A stretch of 64,000 nt of DNA. Source: JANQLU01 sp964434955 (GTDB lineage Bacteria; Planctomycetota; Planctomycetia; Pirellulales; Pirellulaceae). Shown here piece after piece: positions 45,645 to 53,541 of the stretch. Under the pieces are notes generated by a model. It made no database searches and was not told the DNA's origin. It saw only the letters and a list, made by a program, of their open reading frames with translations. The position numbers and the translations under genes are program-made. Each line of letters starts with the position of its first letter. Within the stretch, counting starts at the first letter, position 1. Location of the stretch: assembly GCA_964434955.1 (NCBI GenBank), contig CAYSXI010000005.1, positions 1 through 64,000 of the forward strand, written 5' to 3'.

Positions 45645-45857
45645 CTAATCCAATTGCTGTTTGAAGAAATTAGAAAACCAAAAGTTGATCAGTGTCGCTC
45701 CAAAACCGGTTACCAAGGCTGCCAGGAACATACGCTGACAAATGACCCAGGGATCCAACCGGGTTAGCAGACCGACGACGGCGACCAGGCAGACAGACGC
45801 AAGGACCACATACTGGAACATGGGAAATTTCTGGTTTCGATTTGCCAATTTGGTCAT
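45645..45857 (-). CDS. Two-helix small membrane protein between flhA and fliA
   Basis: A 70-residue protein with two hydrophobic segments (FQYVVLASVCLVAVVGLLT and FLAALVTGFGATLINFWFSN). It has the size and topology of FliQ, but lacks the conserved Pro/Gln motifs of that protein, so I do not assign it. It starts one base after the flhA stop and ends 28 bases before fliA, so it is part of the operon. A small partner of the export gate is possible. Confidence 0.6.
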   Translation of the reverse strand: MTKLANRNQKFPMFQYVVLASVCLVAVVGLLTRLDPWVICQRMFLAALVTGFGATLINFWFSNFFKQQLD

Positions 45858-45858
45858 C

Positions 45859-48027
45859 CTAGGCCACCTGGGTTGCTATCTCGGGTTGATTGGTATTCAT
45901 GCTCGGTAGACCGTCAAGATTCGGCATTCCGCCAATCGACTGCGGGTCCATGTCAAAGATCTCCTCCAGCTTCAAGTAAGCGACGGGTGAGATTGCCATG
46001 TCTTTGGGAATCTCCGTAAACGAAATGACCGAGAGATCCGGCAGTGCTCGAAAGATTGCATTCCTCAACGGCCGTCGCATCTGGAAATCGGTCAGAACAG
46101 CGACGTTCTGATCTTGGACTGCAAACTTTTCCCATTCATCCTGCAATCGCCGAAGCAACGTTTCCAATGGTCGTGGCGCCAGTGCCATATTGCCTTCGTG
46201 CATGGCTTCGCGCAATTTGGCTTCCAGCTTCGGGTCAATCATGACCACTTGGAGTTCCCGCTGCGGATTCAAAAATCGTTCGCAAATAATGTGGCCCAAA
46301 TCGGACCGTACCTGATCGCAAAGCTGTTCCGGATCCTTGAAATGGACCCCGTGGTGGGCGACCGATTCCAGGATCACATCGAGCGAACCAATGGGAATTT
46401 TTTCTGAAACAAGATTGGCAAGAACCCGCCTCAGGGTTCCTGTTTTGACGACTTCCGGTTTCAGTTCTTTGATGACCGCCGGCGAGTGCTCCTCGACCTG
46501 CTTGAGAATTTCATGCAGTTCCTCCGCTCCCAACAGTTCGTGGGCATGTTTCCGCAGGAGTTCACCCAGGTGGGTGATCAGCACCGTGGGAGCATCGACG
46601 ATGGTATAGCCACCGATCTCAGCCCGCTGCTTGGTGTTTCGCGTGATCCATTTTGCCTTGAGGCCAAATGCGGGTTCCTTGGTTTCGTCTCCGTCGATTT
46701 CCAGACTCGCGGTTCCGGGATCAATCGCCAGGAATTCGTTTGGCCGAAGTTCGGAGGAACCCACGAATCGTCCGTTGATCTTGATTTCGTAGGCGTCGGT
46801 CGTGATTCCGAGGTTGCTTCGAATCCGGATCTTGGGGACCCAGAATCCATGGCTCTTTGCCAGGTCTTTCCGCAAACTGGCGATTCGTTCTTCCAGGCCG
46901 ATTCCATTTTCGGGTGTCACAATTTCCGCCAGTCCCAGGCCAACTTCCACGTTGACCCGATCGGAAGAAACGAATTCCGCAAGCGCCGCGTTTTCTGAAG
47001 AGGCTTGCTCACCGCCGGGATCGGGCTGTTCTTCGGTTTCCTGCTCCGACGTTTGCTCGGCTTTGTCGGGAATGCGCCGTGACAAAATAAAGCATCCAGC
47101 GGCGAGAGCAATGAATGGGATCTTCGGCAAACCGGGAACCAATCCAATGACAAGCAGGATGATCGATCCGATAACCAGTGGCTGGCGGTTATGAAAAAGC
47201 TGACTGCCGACTTCGTGTCCAAGACTTTGGTCCGATGATGCCTTGGTCACAAGAATGCCTGCCGTCGTCGCGATGATCAACGCGGGAATCTGTGAAACCA
47301 GACCGTCACCAATCGTCAACAGGCTGTATAGCTGTATCGCCTCGGCAATGGTGTTGCCTTGCGTTAATCCGATCACCACGCCACCAACAATATTGACGCC
47401 GGTGATGATCAGTCCCGCGATCGCATCCCCGCGAACATATTTACTGGCACCATCCATCGCCCCGTAGAACTCGGCTTCCTGAGTCAACGTTTTCCGGCGA
47501 CTGCGGGCTTCTTCTTTTCCGATCGCACCGGCACCTAGCTCCGAGTCGATCGCCATCTGTTTTCCAGGCAATGCGTCGAGTACAAACCGCGCGTTAACCT
47601 CCGAGATCCGGGTTGCACCCTTGGTGATAACCACAAACTGAATCGTGATCAGGATCAGGAAGATGACGACACCAACGACCATCGAATTGCCGACGATCAA
47701 GCCGCCGAAGGTCGATACGATGTTGCCAGCATCGCCTTCGGAAAGAATCAGTCGTGTCGTGGCGACATTGATTGCCAATCGATACAACGTCAGCAAAAGC
47801 AACAAAGATGGAAATACGGACAACTGAAGCGGTTGCTTGGTGCTGATCGTGACCAGGAGCAGCATGATCGACATGCCGAGATTCAAGGCCAGCATCATGT
47901 CCAGCACAAATGTTGGCAACGGGACGATCAAGACAAGAATGACCGACAGCATTCCGATAATCAACAACAGTTCGCTACGTTGAGCGAACGATTTGTTGGT
48001 GTCAGATTGTGGAAGCGTATCAGCCAT
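45859..48027 (-). CDS. flhA: Flagellar export apparatus protein FlhA
   Basis: A 722-residue protein. Eight membrane helices in the N-terminal half include the family signature TKGATRISEVNARFVLDALP followed by GKQMAIDSELGAGAIGKEEA. The C-terminal cytoplasmic domain (about 370-700) contains VGLGLAEIVTPENGIGLEER and conserved stretches VITHLGELLRKHAHELLGAE and LEEHSPAVIKEL-type sequences. FlhA forms a nonameric ring in the export gate and docks substrates and chaperones. I chose the ATG at 48027, four bases after the fliP stop; a GTG at 48048 overlaps fliP. fliQ, fliR and flhB, usual neighbours, are missing here. Confidence 0.96.
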   Translation of the reverse strand: MADTLPQSDTNKSFAQRSELLLIIGMLSVILVLIVPLPTFVLDMMLALNLGMSIMLLLVTISTKQPLQLSVFPSLLLLLTLYRLAINVATTRLILSEGDAGNIVSTFGGLIVGNSMVVGVVIFLILITIQFVVITKGATRISEVNARFVLDALPGKQMAIDSELGAGAIGKEEARSRRKTLTQEAEFYGAMDGASKYVRGDAIAGLIITGVNIVGGVVIGLTQGNTIAEAIQLYSLLTIGDGLVSQIPALIIATTAGILVTKASSDQSLGHEVGSQLFHNRQPLVIGSIILLVIGLVPGLPKIPFIALAAGCFILSRRIPDKAEQTSEQETEEQPDPGGEQASSENAALAEFVSSDRVNVEVGLGLAEIVTPENGIGLEERIASLRKDLAKSHGFWVPKIRIRSNLGITTDAYEIKINGRFVGSSELRPNEFLAIDPGTASLEIDGDETKEPAFGLKAKWITRNTKQRAEIGGYTIVDAPTVLITHLGELLRKHAHELLGAEELHEILKQVEEHSPAVIKELKPEVVKTGTLRRVLANLVSEKIPIGSLDVILESVAHHGVHFKDPEQLCDQVRSDLGHIICERFLNPQRELQVVMIDPKLEAKLREAMHEGNMALAPRPLETLLRRLQDEWEKFAVQDQNVAVLTDFQMRRPLRNAIFRALPDLSVISFTEIPKDMAISPVAYLKLEEIFDMDPQSIGGMPNLDGLPSMNTNQPEIATQVA

Positions 48028-48031
48028 GAAC

Positions 48032-48796
48032 TTAGTGGAAGCTTTCACTCAGTGAATAAATAACCAGGTGCCACCCGTCCACAAGGACGAACAACATTAA
48101 CTTGCAGGGAGTTGAAACAATCACCGGCGGCATCATCATCATTCCAAGCGACATCAGGATCGTGGAAACGACGATGTCGATCAGAAGGAACGGGATGTAA
48201 ATGCAAAACCCCATGATGAAAGCCGTTTTCAGTTCGCTGACGATGAATGCGGGGATCAGAACTTTTGTTGGAACATCGGCCGTGGTTTTGACCGTTCCCA
48301 TGTCGGACATCTGAATAAACAGCGCCAGATCCTGTTCATTCGTTTGCCGGAACATAAAGCCACGCATCTCGGCGACGCTGACTTCCCAGGCTTGGGTGCC
48401 CGTAATTTCTTTGTCCATGTATTTGGAGATGGCGTTCTGATAGATCTTGTCAAAGGTCGGGCCCATGACAAAAAGAGTCAAGAACAATGAAAGACCAATG
48501 ATCACCTGGTTGGGCGGAATTTCCTGAGTGGAAAGAGCGCGACGAACAAAAGAAAGAACGATGACGATACGCGTAAATGCGGTAACGCTCACAAGTGCCC
48601 CGGAAAGCAGAACCATCGCCCCAAGCATCATCGCGATCTGCAACGGCGGAGCCAGCCCTTCGAATCCCTGGCTGTTCGCCAGTTGCTCGACGGCACCCGC
48701 AGCTTCGTTCACGGCATCACCCTCCAAAGGGTTGCCGGCCGCTTCCGAAAATTCGGAGGGTTGGGATGGGATTCCAGTTGGATTCAAGTCTTGCAC
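48032..48796 (-). CDS. fliP: Flagellar export gate protein FliP
   Basis: A 254-residue membrane protein. The FliP/MopC signature covers SVTAFTRIVIVLSFVRRALS, then QEIPPNQVIIGLSLFLTLFV, VPTKVLIPAFIVSELKTAFI and GFCIYIPFLLIDIVVSTILM, ending PPVIVSTPCKLMLFVLVDGW. FliP forms the core of the FliPQR export channel. The start at 48796 is a GTG; an extended, acidic N-terminus of about 50 residues precedes the first helix. It lies between fliO and flhA; fliQ and fliR do not follow, unlike in most operons. Confidence 0.96.
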   Translation of the reverse strand: MQDLNPTGIPSQPSEFSEAAGNPLEGDAVNEAAGAVEQLANSQGFEGLAPPLQIAMMLGAMVLLSGALVSVTAFTRIVIVLSFVRRALSTQEIPPNQVIIGLSLFLTLFVMGPTFDKIYQNAISKYMDKEITGTQAWEVSVAEMRGFMFRQTNEQDLALFIQMSDMGTVKTTADVPTKVLIPAFIVSELKTAFIMGFCIYIPFLLIDIVVSTILMSLGMMMMPPVIVSTPCKLMLFVLVDGWHLVIYSLSESFH

Positions 48797-48827
48797 GACT
48801 TTACTTCCTTGTAATGTATTTCGAAGA

Positions 48828-49697
48828 TTAACGATCGCGATGACTGCTTCGAGCTAGTTCATCTTCGAAAGTCGGAGGAAGATGGGTCACGGACTTGATG
48901 CCGGTCGCATCGCGAGCCACGACGACTTTATGCTTGTCGATCTTGACGACTTGAATTTGGCAACGGCTTCCCAGCGAGATTGTTTCCTGAATCGCGCTTT
49001 CGTTTCGATTTTCTGACTGGAATGACTGTCCGGTTACACCGAACTTTTTCATCCCGACGAGAAAAACGACACAGGCTGCGAGGACGCCAAGCGTTGACAG
49101 GCCGATTTTTTGAATCGTGTGTCCAAGGTCAATTTTCTTTCCAGAACCGGGCTTCGAGAGCTCATTGAGGTGTGACAAGTCAACTTCTTCCAGGCCTCGG
49201 AGATCGTTGGGTTCGCCGACTGGATTCGTTTGATTCGAGATTGGGTTTGACGAGTTGGAAAGCTCCCCGGATTGCCGCAATGGACTCGCCGGACTCTCAT
49301 AATTTACCGGGTTGACTTGCCGATCCTGAATCAGGTAATCCGGTTGATTGGTGGATGCTTGAGCGGGTGCATAATTCCCGGCTTGCCTTCTCGAAGAACC
49401 TTGCGGAATCGATTGCTGGCCCTGCGGACTCGCCTGCTGGCGTTGAGGTATTGCCTGCTGGCGTTGAGGCATTGCCTGCTGGCTTTGCCGGATCGGCTGA
49501 CTTGAAACGCGCGGCGGCAAGGACGTATTGCCTTGGCCGGTTGCGTGAATGATTTGCCCTTGGTTCCCAGGTTCCGATTGGTCCAGGGGAATCATCTCGG
49601 GACGTTGCTGCGTTTGCTGGCCAAACACGATCGACGGGAGGAGGATCGATAGGACACCGACGCATGCGCATGCAATCAGGTTTTGTTTTGGAAACAT
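48828..49697 (-). CDS. fliO: FliO-like flagellar assembly protein
   Basis: A 289-residue protein. It begins with a signal-like hydrophobic segment (LIACACVGVLSILLPSIVFG), then a Gln/Ser/Pro-rich disordered region (QQAMPQRQQAIPQRQQ), a membrane helix (KIGLSTLGVLAACVVFLVGM, about 200-220) and a FliO-like C-terminal domain: ESAIQETISLGSRCQIQVVK, IDKHKVVVARDATGIKSVTH. FliO helps FliP assemble. The position between fliN and fliP is the standard one. The start is uncertain: ATG at 49697 or GTG at 49715. The long Gln-rich insertion is unusual. Confidence 0.85.
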   Translation of the reverse strand: MFPKQNLIACACVGVLSILLPSIVFGQQTQQRPEMIPLDQSEPGNQGQIIHATGQGNTSLPPRVSSQPIRQSQQAMPQRQQAIPQRQQASPQGQQSIPQGSSRRQAGNYAPAQASTNQPDYLIQDRQVNPVNYESPASPLRQSGELSNSSNPISNQTNPVGEPNDLRGLEEVDLSHLNELSKPGSGKKIDLGHTIQKIGLSTLGVLAACVVFLVGMKKFGVTGQSFQSENRNESAIQETISLGSRCQIQVVKIDKHKVVVARDATGIKSVTHLPPTFEDELARSSHRDR

Positions 49698-49724
49698 GAA
49701 TTCTGCCCAATTCACGAAGTGATG

Positions 49725-50162
49725 TTACTCTTCGAGGTTCCCTTCGATTTCATTGACTCGTACAGCGAAACAATCGTCGATTACGACGACTTCGCCGGTC
49801 GCGAATCGCACGCCTTGCGCAACCAATTCAATGGGTTCTCCCAAGGATCGATTGAGCTCGAGTACGGAACCTTCTGTCAGCTTTAAAAGATCTCCGATAG
49901 GAACATCAATGTTTCCAAGTTGGGCCGAAACATTGACTTTGACGTCCAGGAAACGTTGAATCGAACCGTTGCCGTTGGCTTCACTTTGCACCAGGTTTTC
50001 GAATCGAGGTGTTTTCGCACCGGTGGCGCTAGCGCCATTGGACTCGCTACTGGCGTTGGCCTGAGCATCGGCGGCTTGTCCGGATTCGGTATCGTGTCCG
50101 GATTCTGGAATGGTCGTTGCCACTTCAGGTTCGGTTGTCGGGTTTTCGTTTTCTGGATTCAT
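49725..50162 (-). CDS. fliN: Flagellar motor switch protein FliN
   Basis: A 145-residue protein. The N-terminal 60 residues are Glu/Ser/Ala-rich and probably disordered. The C-terminal SpoA domain (about 70-138) carries VKVNVSAQLGNIDVPIGDLL, KLTEGSVLELNRSLGEPIEL and GEVVVIDDCFAVRVNEIEGN. FliN rings form the base of the C-ring and bind FliH. It follows fliM by 21 bases and precedes fliO by a few bases, matching the fliMNOP order. Confidence 0.95.
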   Translation of the reverse strand: MNPENENPTTEPEVATTIPESGHDTESGQAADAQANASSESNGASATGAKTPRFENLVQSEANGNGSIQRFLDVKVNVSAQLGNIDVPIGDLLKLTEGSVLELNRSLGEPIELVAQGVRFATGEVVVIDDCFAVRVNEIEGNLEE

Positions 50163-50183
50163 CGAATTGCGTTCTATTTTGGG

Positions 50184-51047
50184 TTACACGTGTTTTGCAA
50201 TCTTCACCGCCTGCTGATCACCGTGCCGTCCAGGCCAGGCCAGAAACTTGGTTTGGTTTTGTACATTCACGGAGACTGGGTCCGAGATTTTCTGATCAAG
50301 TTTGACGACGTCGCCTTTTGAAATCTTGGCCAGATCAGAAAGCCTCAAGATCGAATTTCCCAAGGTCACCGAAATCCGAACTTTCGCATCGCGGATTCGG
50401 TTCTCAATGGTCGCCATGCTTCGAATCTGTTCGTGCGTCGAATCAATGAAACTTTGGCCGAACATCTCTTCGATGGTGCTTTGCTTGGAAAGCCAGCGAA
50501 TCGGAAAGGTGTGCTCGCCAAACGTGAGTTCCAACTGAATCTCAAGCATCAGTTGCTTGGGCGCGTATAACTTGGATCGATGGGGTTGCGATTCCCAACC
50601 AACCGATTTGAGTTGAATGGGGTCAACGTTTTGCCAAGCGTCGGCCAATGACATGACCAATTCCTGGAAAAACAACTCGGCCATTCCCAACTCAATTCCC
50701 GTCAGAATGGTCTCGGGGCCATCTTCTTCTTCCTCGACTCCGATGACGCTACCAACCAGTTTCTTGAGTGCCTTACTTTCTGCGACCAGCAGACAAGGAT
50801 TGTTGGAATCCGCAATTTCAAACTGGTGGGCCAACATGTACTTGTTGAGGCGAGTCTTGGCAGACTTGAAGGATACCGCCATGTCGGTTTTGAACTCGCA
50901 AGTCACTTCGAGTCCGGAAACGGTCAACCACCGCTCCCGAAACAGGGGCGTGAACTGATCCAGCCATTCTCCCAGTTGGTCAGCATTCCCGCCGGCAATG
51001 GGACTTGGCGAAGCAAAATCAAATTTGATGATTTCAGGTTCGGTCAT
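50184..51047 (-). CDS. fliM: Flagellar motor switch protein FliM, divergent short form
   Basis: A 287-residue protein. The C-terminal SpoA domain (about 200-285) is clear (RIRDAKVRISVTLGNSILRL, then SKGDVVKLDQKISDPVSVNV). The middle domain is diverged: the usual GGxG FliG-contact motif is not found; the region reads LVGSVIGVEEEEDG. The N-terminal LSQxEIDALL CheY-P binding segment is also missing; the protein starts MTEPEIIKFDF. FliM is about 330 residues in most bacteria. Its start overlaps fliL by four bases and fliN follows, so identity is supported by position. If switching occurs, CheY-P may act through another site (inference). Confidence 0.85.
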   Translation of the reverse strand: MTEPEIIKFDFASPSPIAGGNADQLGEWLDQFTPLFRERWLTVSGLEVTCEFKTDMAVSFKSAKTRLNKYMLAHQFEIADSNNPCLLVAESKALKKLVGSVIGVEEEEDGPETILTGIELGMAELFFQELVMSLADAWQNVDPIQLKSVGWESQPHRSKLYAPKQLMLEIQLELTFGEHTFPIRWLSKQSTIEEMFGQSFIDSTHEQIRSMATIENRIRDAKVRISVTLGNSILRLSDLAKISKGDVVKLDQKISDPVSVNVQNQTKFLAWPGRHGDQQAVKIAKHV

Positions 51048-51550
51048 TGCACATTGAATTCCAGGAACAACACACCATGAATCCGTTCGTAGCCGTCCGG
51101 AAACAAAACACTGTTGAATTGATCTTTGATCTCTCTTCGCATTCGGTTCTGGCCAGCCTGTCCGCGAATTGCGTCCATCTTTTGGTCCGCCAGGTATCCA
51201 TTGAGCCAGTCCTTGAGAAGACGCGAGTTCTTTTCAATCGCTTTCGCGATCGGATCCTTGTCTTCTTTACTGACCTGAAGAGAGATATTCAGGCGTAGAT
51301 ACCGAGTCAGTCGAGGCTCGTCAATGTTGACAACGACCTCGCCGAATTCAACGAACTCGAATTCTTCAAGTTGGTCCTCCGCCTGTTCCTTGGGCTTCTC
51401 TTCGGCGGAAGATAGATACTTGATACCGAACGGGGTGCCAATACCGGCGCCGATCGCCACCACAGAAACGATCAAAAGCAGCATTAGCGGGCTGCCTTTT
51501 TTCTCGTTGCCTTCTTGATTCTGTTCGTCTACTTGTTCTTGTTCAGCCAT
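51044..51550 (-). CDS. fliL: Flagellar basal-body-associated protein FliL
   Basis: A 168-residue protein: a charged N-terminus, one membrane helix (PLMLLLIVSVVAIGAGIGTP, about 21-40), an acidic linker and a periplasmic FliL domain (EFGEVVVNIDEPRLTRYLRL, later KDWLNGYLADQKMDAIRGQA and RREIKDQFNSVLF). FliL rings surround stators and support torque. I chose the ATG at 51550, which begins directly before the charged N-terminus; the frame extends further upstream without a good ribosome-binding site. It is the first gene of the long minus-strand operon and lies 83 bases downstream of a sigma-28 promoter. Confidence 0.92.
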   Translation of the reverse strand: MAEQEQVDEQNQEGNEKKGSPLMLLLIVSVVAIGAGIGTPFGIKYLSSAEEKPKEQAEDQLEEFEFVEFGEVVVNIDEPRLTRYLRLNISLQVSKEDKDPIAKAIEKNSRLLKDWLNGYLADQKMDAIRGQAGQNRMRREIKDQFNSVLFPDGYERIHGVLFLEFNVQ

Positions 51551-51632
51551 CGCAATCAACTGCATCACCACGTTGACCAAAGCCAACTGGCTAGCACTGC
51601 CCCATTGTTGAAATAAAACGATTACGAAGAAT

Positions 51633-51659
51633 TTATCGGCCGCTCCGACTTTTCGCTTA
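51633..51659 (-). promoter_or_regulatory. Sigma-28 (FliA) promoter of the fliL-fliA operon
   Basis: On the minus strand TAAG (51659-51656) is followed by exactly 15 bases and GCCGATAA (51640-51633). The -10 octamer matches the sigma-28 consensus perfectly and the -35 tetramer at three of four positions. Transcription would start near 51626, about 76 bases before the fliL ATG. The operon encodes FliA, so it would be self-activating. Confidence 0.75.
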
Positions 51660-51843
51660 AGTGCAATTTGATGATTACAAAACATGTCAAAGAATTGACG
51701 CGGTTGGCCGGGGAACTTTGGCGAACTGCTATCAGAAATTTATTTCCATCCCATTGAGAAATGCTTTCATAGCAAACGAGACCATCACGGTTGTCCAGAA
51801 CGCAAAAACCGCAGATTCGATAGGGTTTACGAATTTCGAATAT

Positions 51844-51860
51844 TTGGCACGGCGATTGCA
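51844..51860 (+). promoter_or_regulatory. Sigma-54 promoter of the flgF-flgL operon
   Basis: TTGGCACGGCGATTGCA matches the consensus YTGGCACGRNNNTTGCW at all 14 defined positions, with GG-N10-GC spacing. The predicted start is about 51871, some 94 bases before the flgF ATG at 51965. Confidence 0.92.
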
Positions 51861-51964
51861 AAGTAGAAAAGTTCGCAAATGACTTGCGCTGAATTTGAGT
51901 CTGCGCTGACCCCAAGTCGGTGCTGCATTCAAACTCTCATCGTTTTGCGTTCAAGGAAGAACCG

Positions 51965-52720
51965 ATGCTCAATGGACTGTACAGTGCCGCATCCGCACTG
52001 AATACCAACTTTCAAACCCAGGACATCGTCGCGCACAATCTCGCGCACGTGAATGTGCCCGGGTTCAAGCGCGTGCTTGCCTCCGTCGGCATTCCAACCG
52101 ACAACCAGCCCGAGAATCAGATTCCCGTTCAGAGCAATGCGGGAGTGTCGGCAAAGAACATTAATGGCGTTCGAATCCACTCGCAAACCTTTGACTTCAC
52201 CCAGGGCCAGGTGATCGAAACGGGTATTCCTCTCAATGTTGCAATCGATGGCGACGGATTTTTTGAAGTCGAATCGGACGGGCGAACCTTTTACTCACGA
52301 AACGGCGAATTCACACTGAGTCTCGATGGCAACCTCTCACTCTCGTCCGGTCAGATTGTCCAGGGCGAAGGCGGTCCCATCAATATTCCAACCAACGTAC
52401 CTGCCAACGCGATCGAAATCACTTCCGATGGAACGGTTTACGGCGGCGGACAACAACTGGGAAAAATAAAACTGGTCGATTTCGACGACCGTAGGGTGCT
52501 AAACCAGGTTGGCACCACGCTTTTCGAAGCTTCGCCCGACGCGGAACCTCAGCAAGCCACGGCAAGAATCCAGCAATACCATCTTGAGTCTTCCAATGCT
52601 CAAGCCGTCACGGAATTGATCCAAATGATTTCGGGGATGCGGCATTTCGAAGCCGCCCAAAAAGCGCTGACGTCCATTTCCGAAACACTTCAGCGCCACG
52701 CCAATCTGAATCAATCTTAG
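51965..52720 (+). CDS. flgF: Flagellar rod protein FlgF
   Basis: A 251-residue protein of the rod/hook family: N-terminal LNGLYSAASALNTNFQTQDI with HNLAHVNVPGFKR, the core motif NVAIDGDGFFEVESDG and the C-terminal SSNAQAVTELIQMISGMRHF. FlgF is a proximal-rod component made in few copies. It precedes flgG, the usual order. I chose the ATG at 51965 with AAGGA seven bases upstream; an upstream in-frame start at 51920 lacks one. It is the first gene of the flgF-flgL unit, directly under the sigma-54 site. Confidence 0.93.
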   Translation: MLNGLYSAASALNTNFQTQDIVAHNLAHVNVPGFKRVLASVGIPTDNQPENQIPVQSNAGVSAKNINGVRIHSQTFDFTQGQVIETGIPLNVAIDGDGFFEVESDGRTFYSRNGEFTLSLDGNLSLSSGQIVQGEGGPINIPTNVPANAIEITSDGTVYGGGQQLGKIKLVDFDDRRVLNQVGTTLFEASPDAEPQQATARIQQYHLESSNAQAVTELIQMISGMRHFEAAQKALTSISETLQRHANLNQS

Positions 52721-52744
52721 ACCAACCCGACAAGGAAACTGAAG

Positions 52745-53533
52745 ATGCTCAAAGCATTTTTCTCCAGTGCGACAGGCATGCGTGCCCAGGAAGTTCTGAT
52801 TGACGTCACGGCCAACAATTTGGCCAACGTGAATACCAACGGCTACAAACGCCACCATGTCAACTTTGCCGATCTGCTCTACACGAATGGTCGTTCCGCC
52901 GGAAGCCAGGTAACCGATACGCAAACGACCCCGGTACCACTTCAACTGGGAAGCGGGGTTCGCGTTCTTGGAACCACCAAAAGTTTTCAGGCGGGGATCC
53001 TGGAAGAAACAGGCGTCAGGACGGATATGGCGATCGAAGGAGAAGGGTTCTTCCGAATCCAGATGCCGGATGGAACATTCGCCTACACCCGTGACGGCGC
53101 GTTTCGAATGCAGGGCGACGGAACGCTCGTAAACGGTGACGGGTTTCTTCTTGCGGACAATATCCAGATTCCAGAAAACGCCCTCGAGTCATTGTCCATT
53201 GGCGAAGACGGTACCGTGTCCGCTGTGATCAACGGGCAGACACAAAACATCGGCCAAATCTCCCTCGTCCAGTTCCGGAATCCTGCCGGCTTGAAAAACG
53301 AAGGCGGAAATCTCTTCAGTGAGACACCCGCTTCCGGCGCCCCGCAGGAGGGAATCGCTCGAACGACACCCGGTTTTGGTCGGATTCGACAACAGTTCCT
53401 TGAACGTTCCAACGTGGAGATCGTCCGCGAACTGGTTTCTTTGATTGCCGCCCAGCGGGCCTACGAAATCAACTCGCGTTCGATTCGAGCTGGCGACGAA
53501 ATGCTCTCCAATACGGCTCAGATTATTCGGTAG
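52745..53533 (+). CDS. flgG: Flagellar distal rod protein FlgG
   Basis: A 262-residue protein, very close to the standard 260. N-terminal AFFSSATGMRAQEVLIDVTA with NNLANVNTNGYKRHHVNFAD and YTNGRSAGSQ (the YQ-type stretch distinguishing FlgG); core MAIEGEGFFRIQMPDGTFAY; C-terminus SNVEIVRELVSLIAAQRAYE and INSRSIRAGDEMLSN. It builds the distal rod that crosses the peptidoglycan and carries the rings. It follows flgF after 24 bases, and flgA follows after eight. Confidence 0.97.
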   Translation: MLKAFFSSATGMRAQEVLIDVTANNLANVNTNGYKRHHVNFADLLYTNGRSAGSQVTDTQTTPVPLQLGSGVRVLGTTKSFQAGILEETGVRTDMAIEGEGFFRIQMPDGTFAYTRDGAFRMQGDGTLVNGDGFLLADNIQIPENALESLSIGEDGTVSAVINGQTQNIGQISLVQFRNPAGLKNEGGNLFSETPASGAPQEGIARTTPGFGRIRQQFLERSNVEIVRELVSLIAAQRAYEINSRSIRAGDEMLSNTAQIIR

Positions 53534-53541
53534 CTAACCCC

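Larger units (their letters stand above)
51551..51964. other. Divergent intergenic control region between fliL and flgF
   Basis: About 410 bases separate the two longest flagellar transcription units. They hold the sigma-28 site (minus, 51633-51659) and the sigma-54 site (plus, 51844-51860). The sequence between them (about 51660-51840) is AT-rich and non-coding; it is where enhancer-binding sites for a sigma-54 activator would be expected, but I cannot point to a specific motif. Confidence 0.7.

Noticed and set aside
45645..45857. fliQ
   Set aside because: Size and two helices fit, but the conserved FliQ residues (the PxL...VGLxVSxxQ pattern) are missing.
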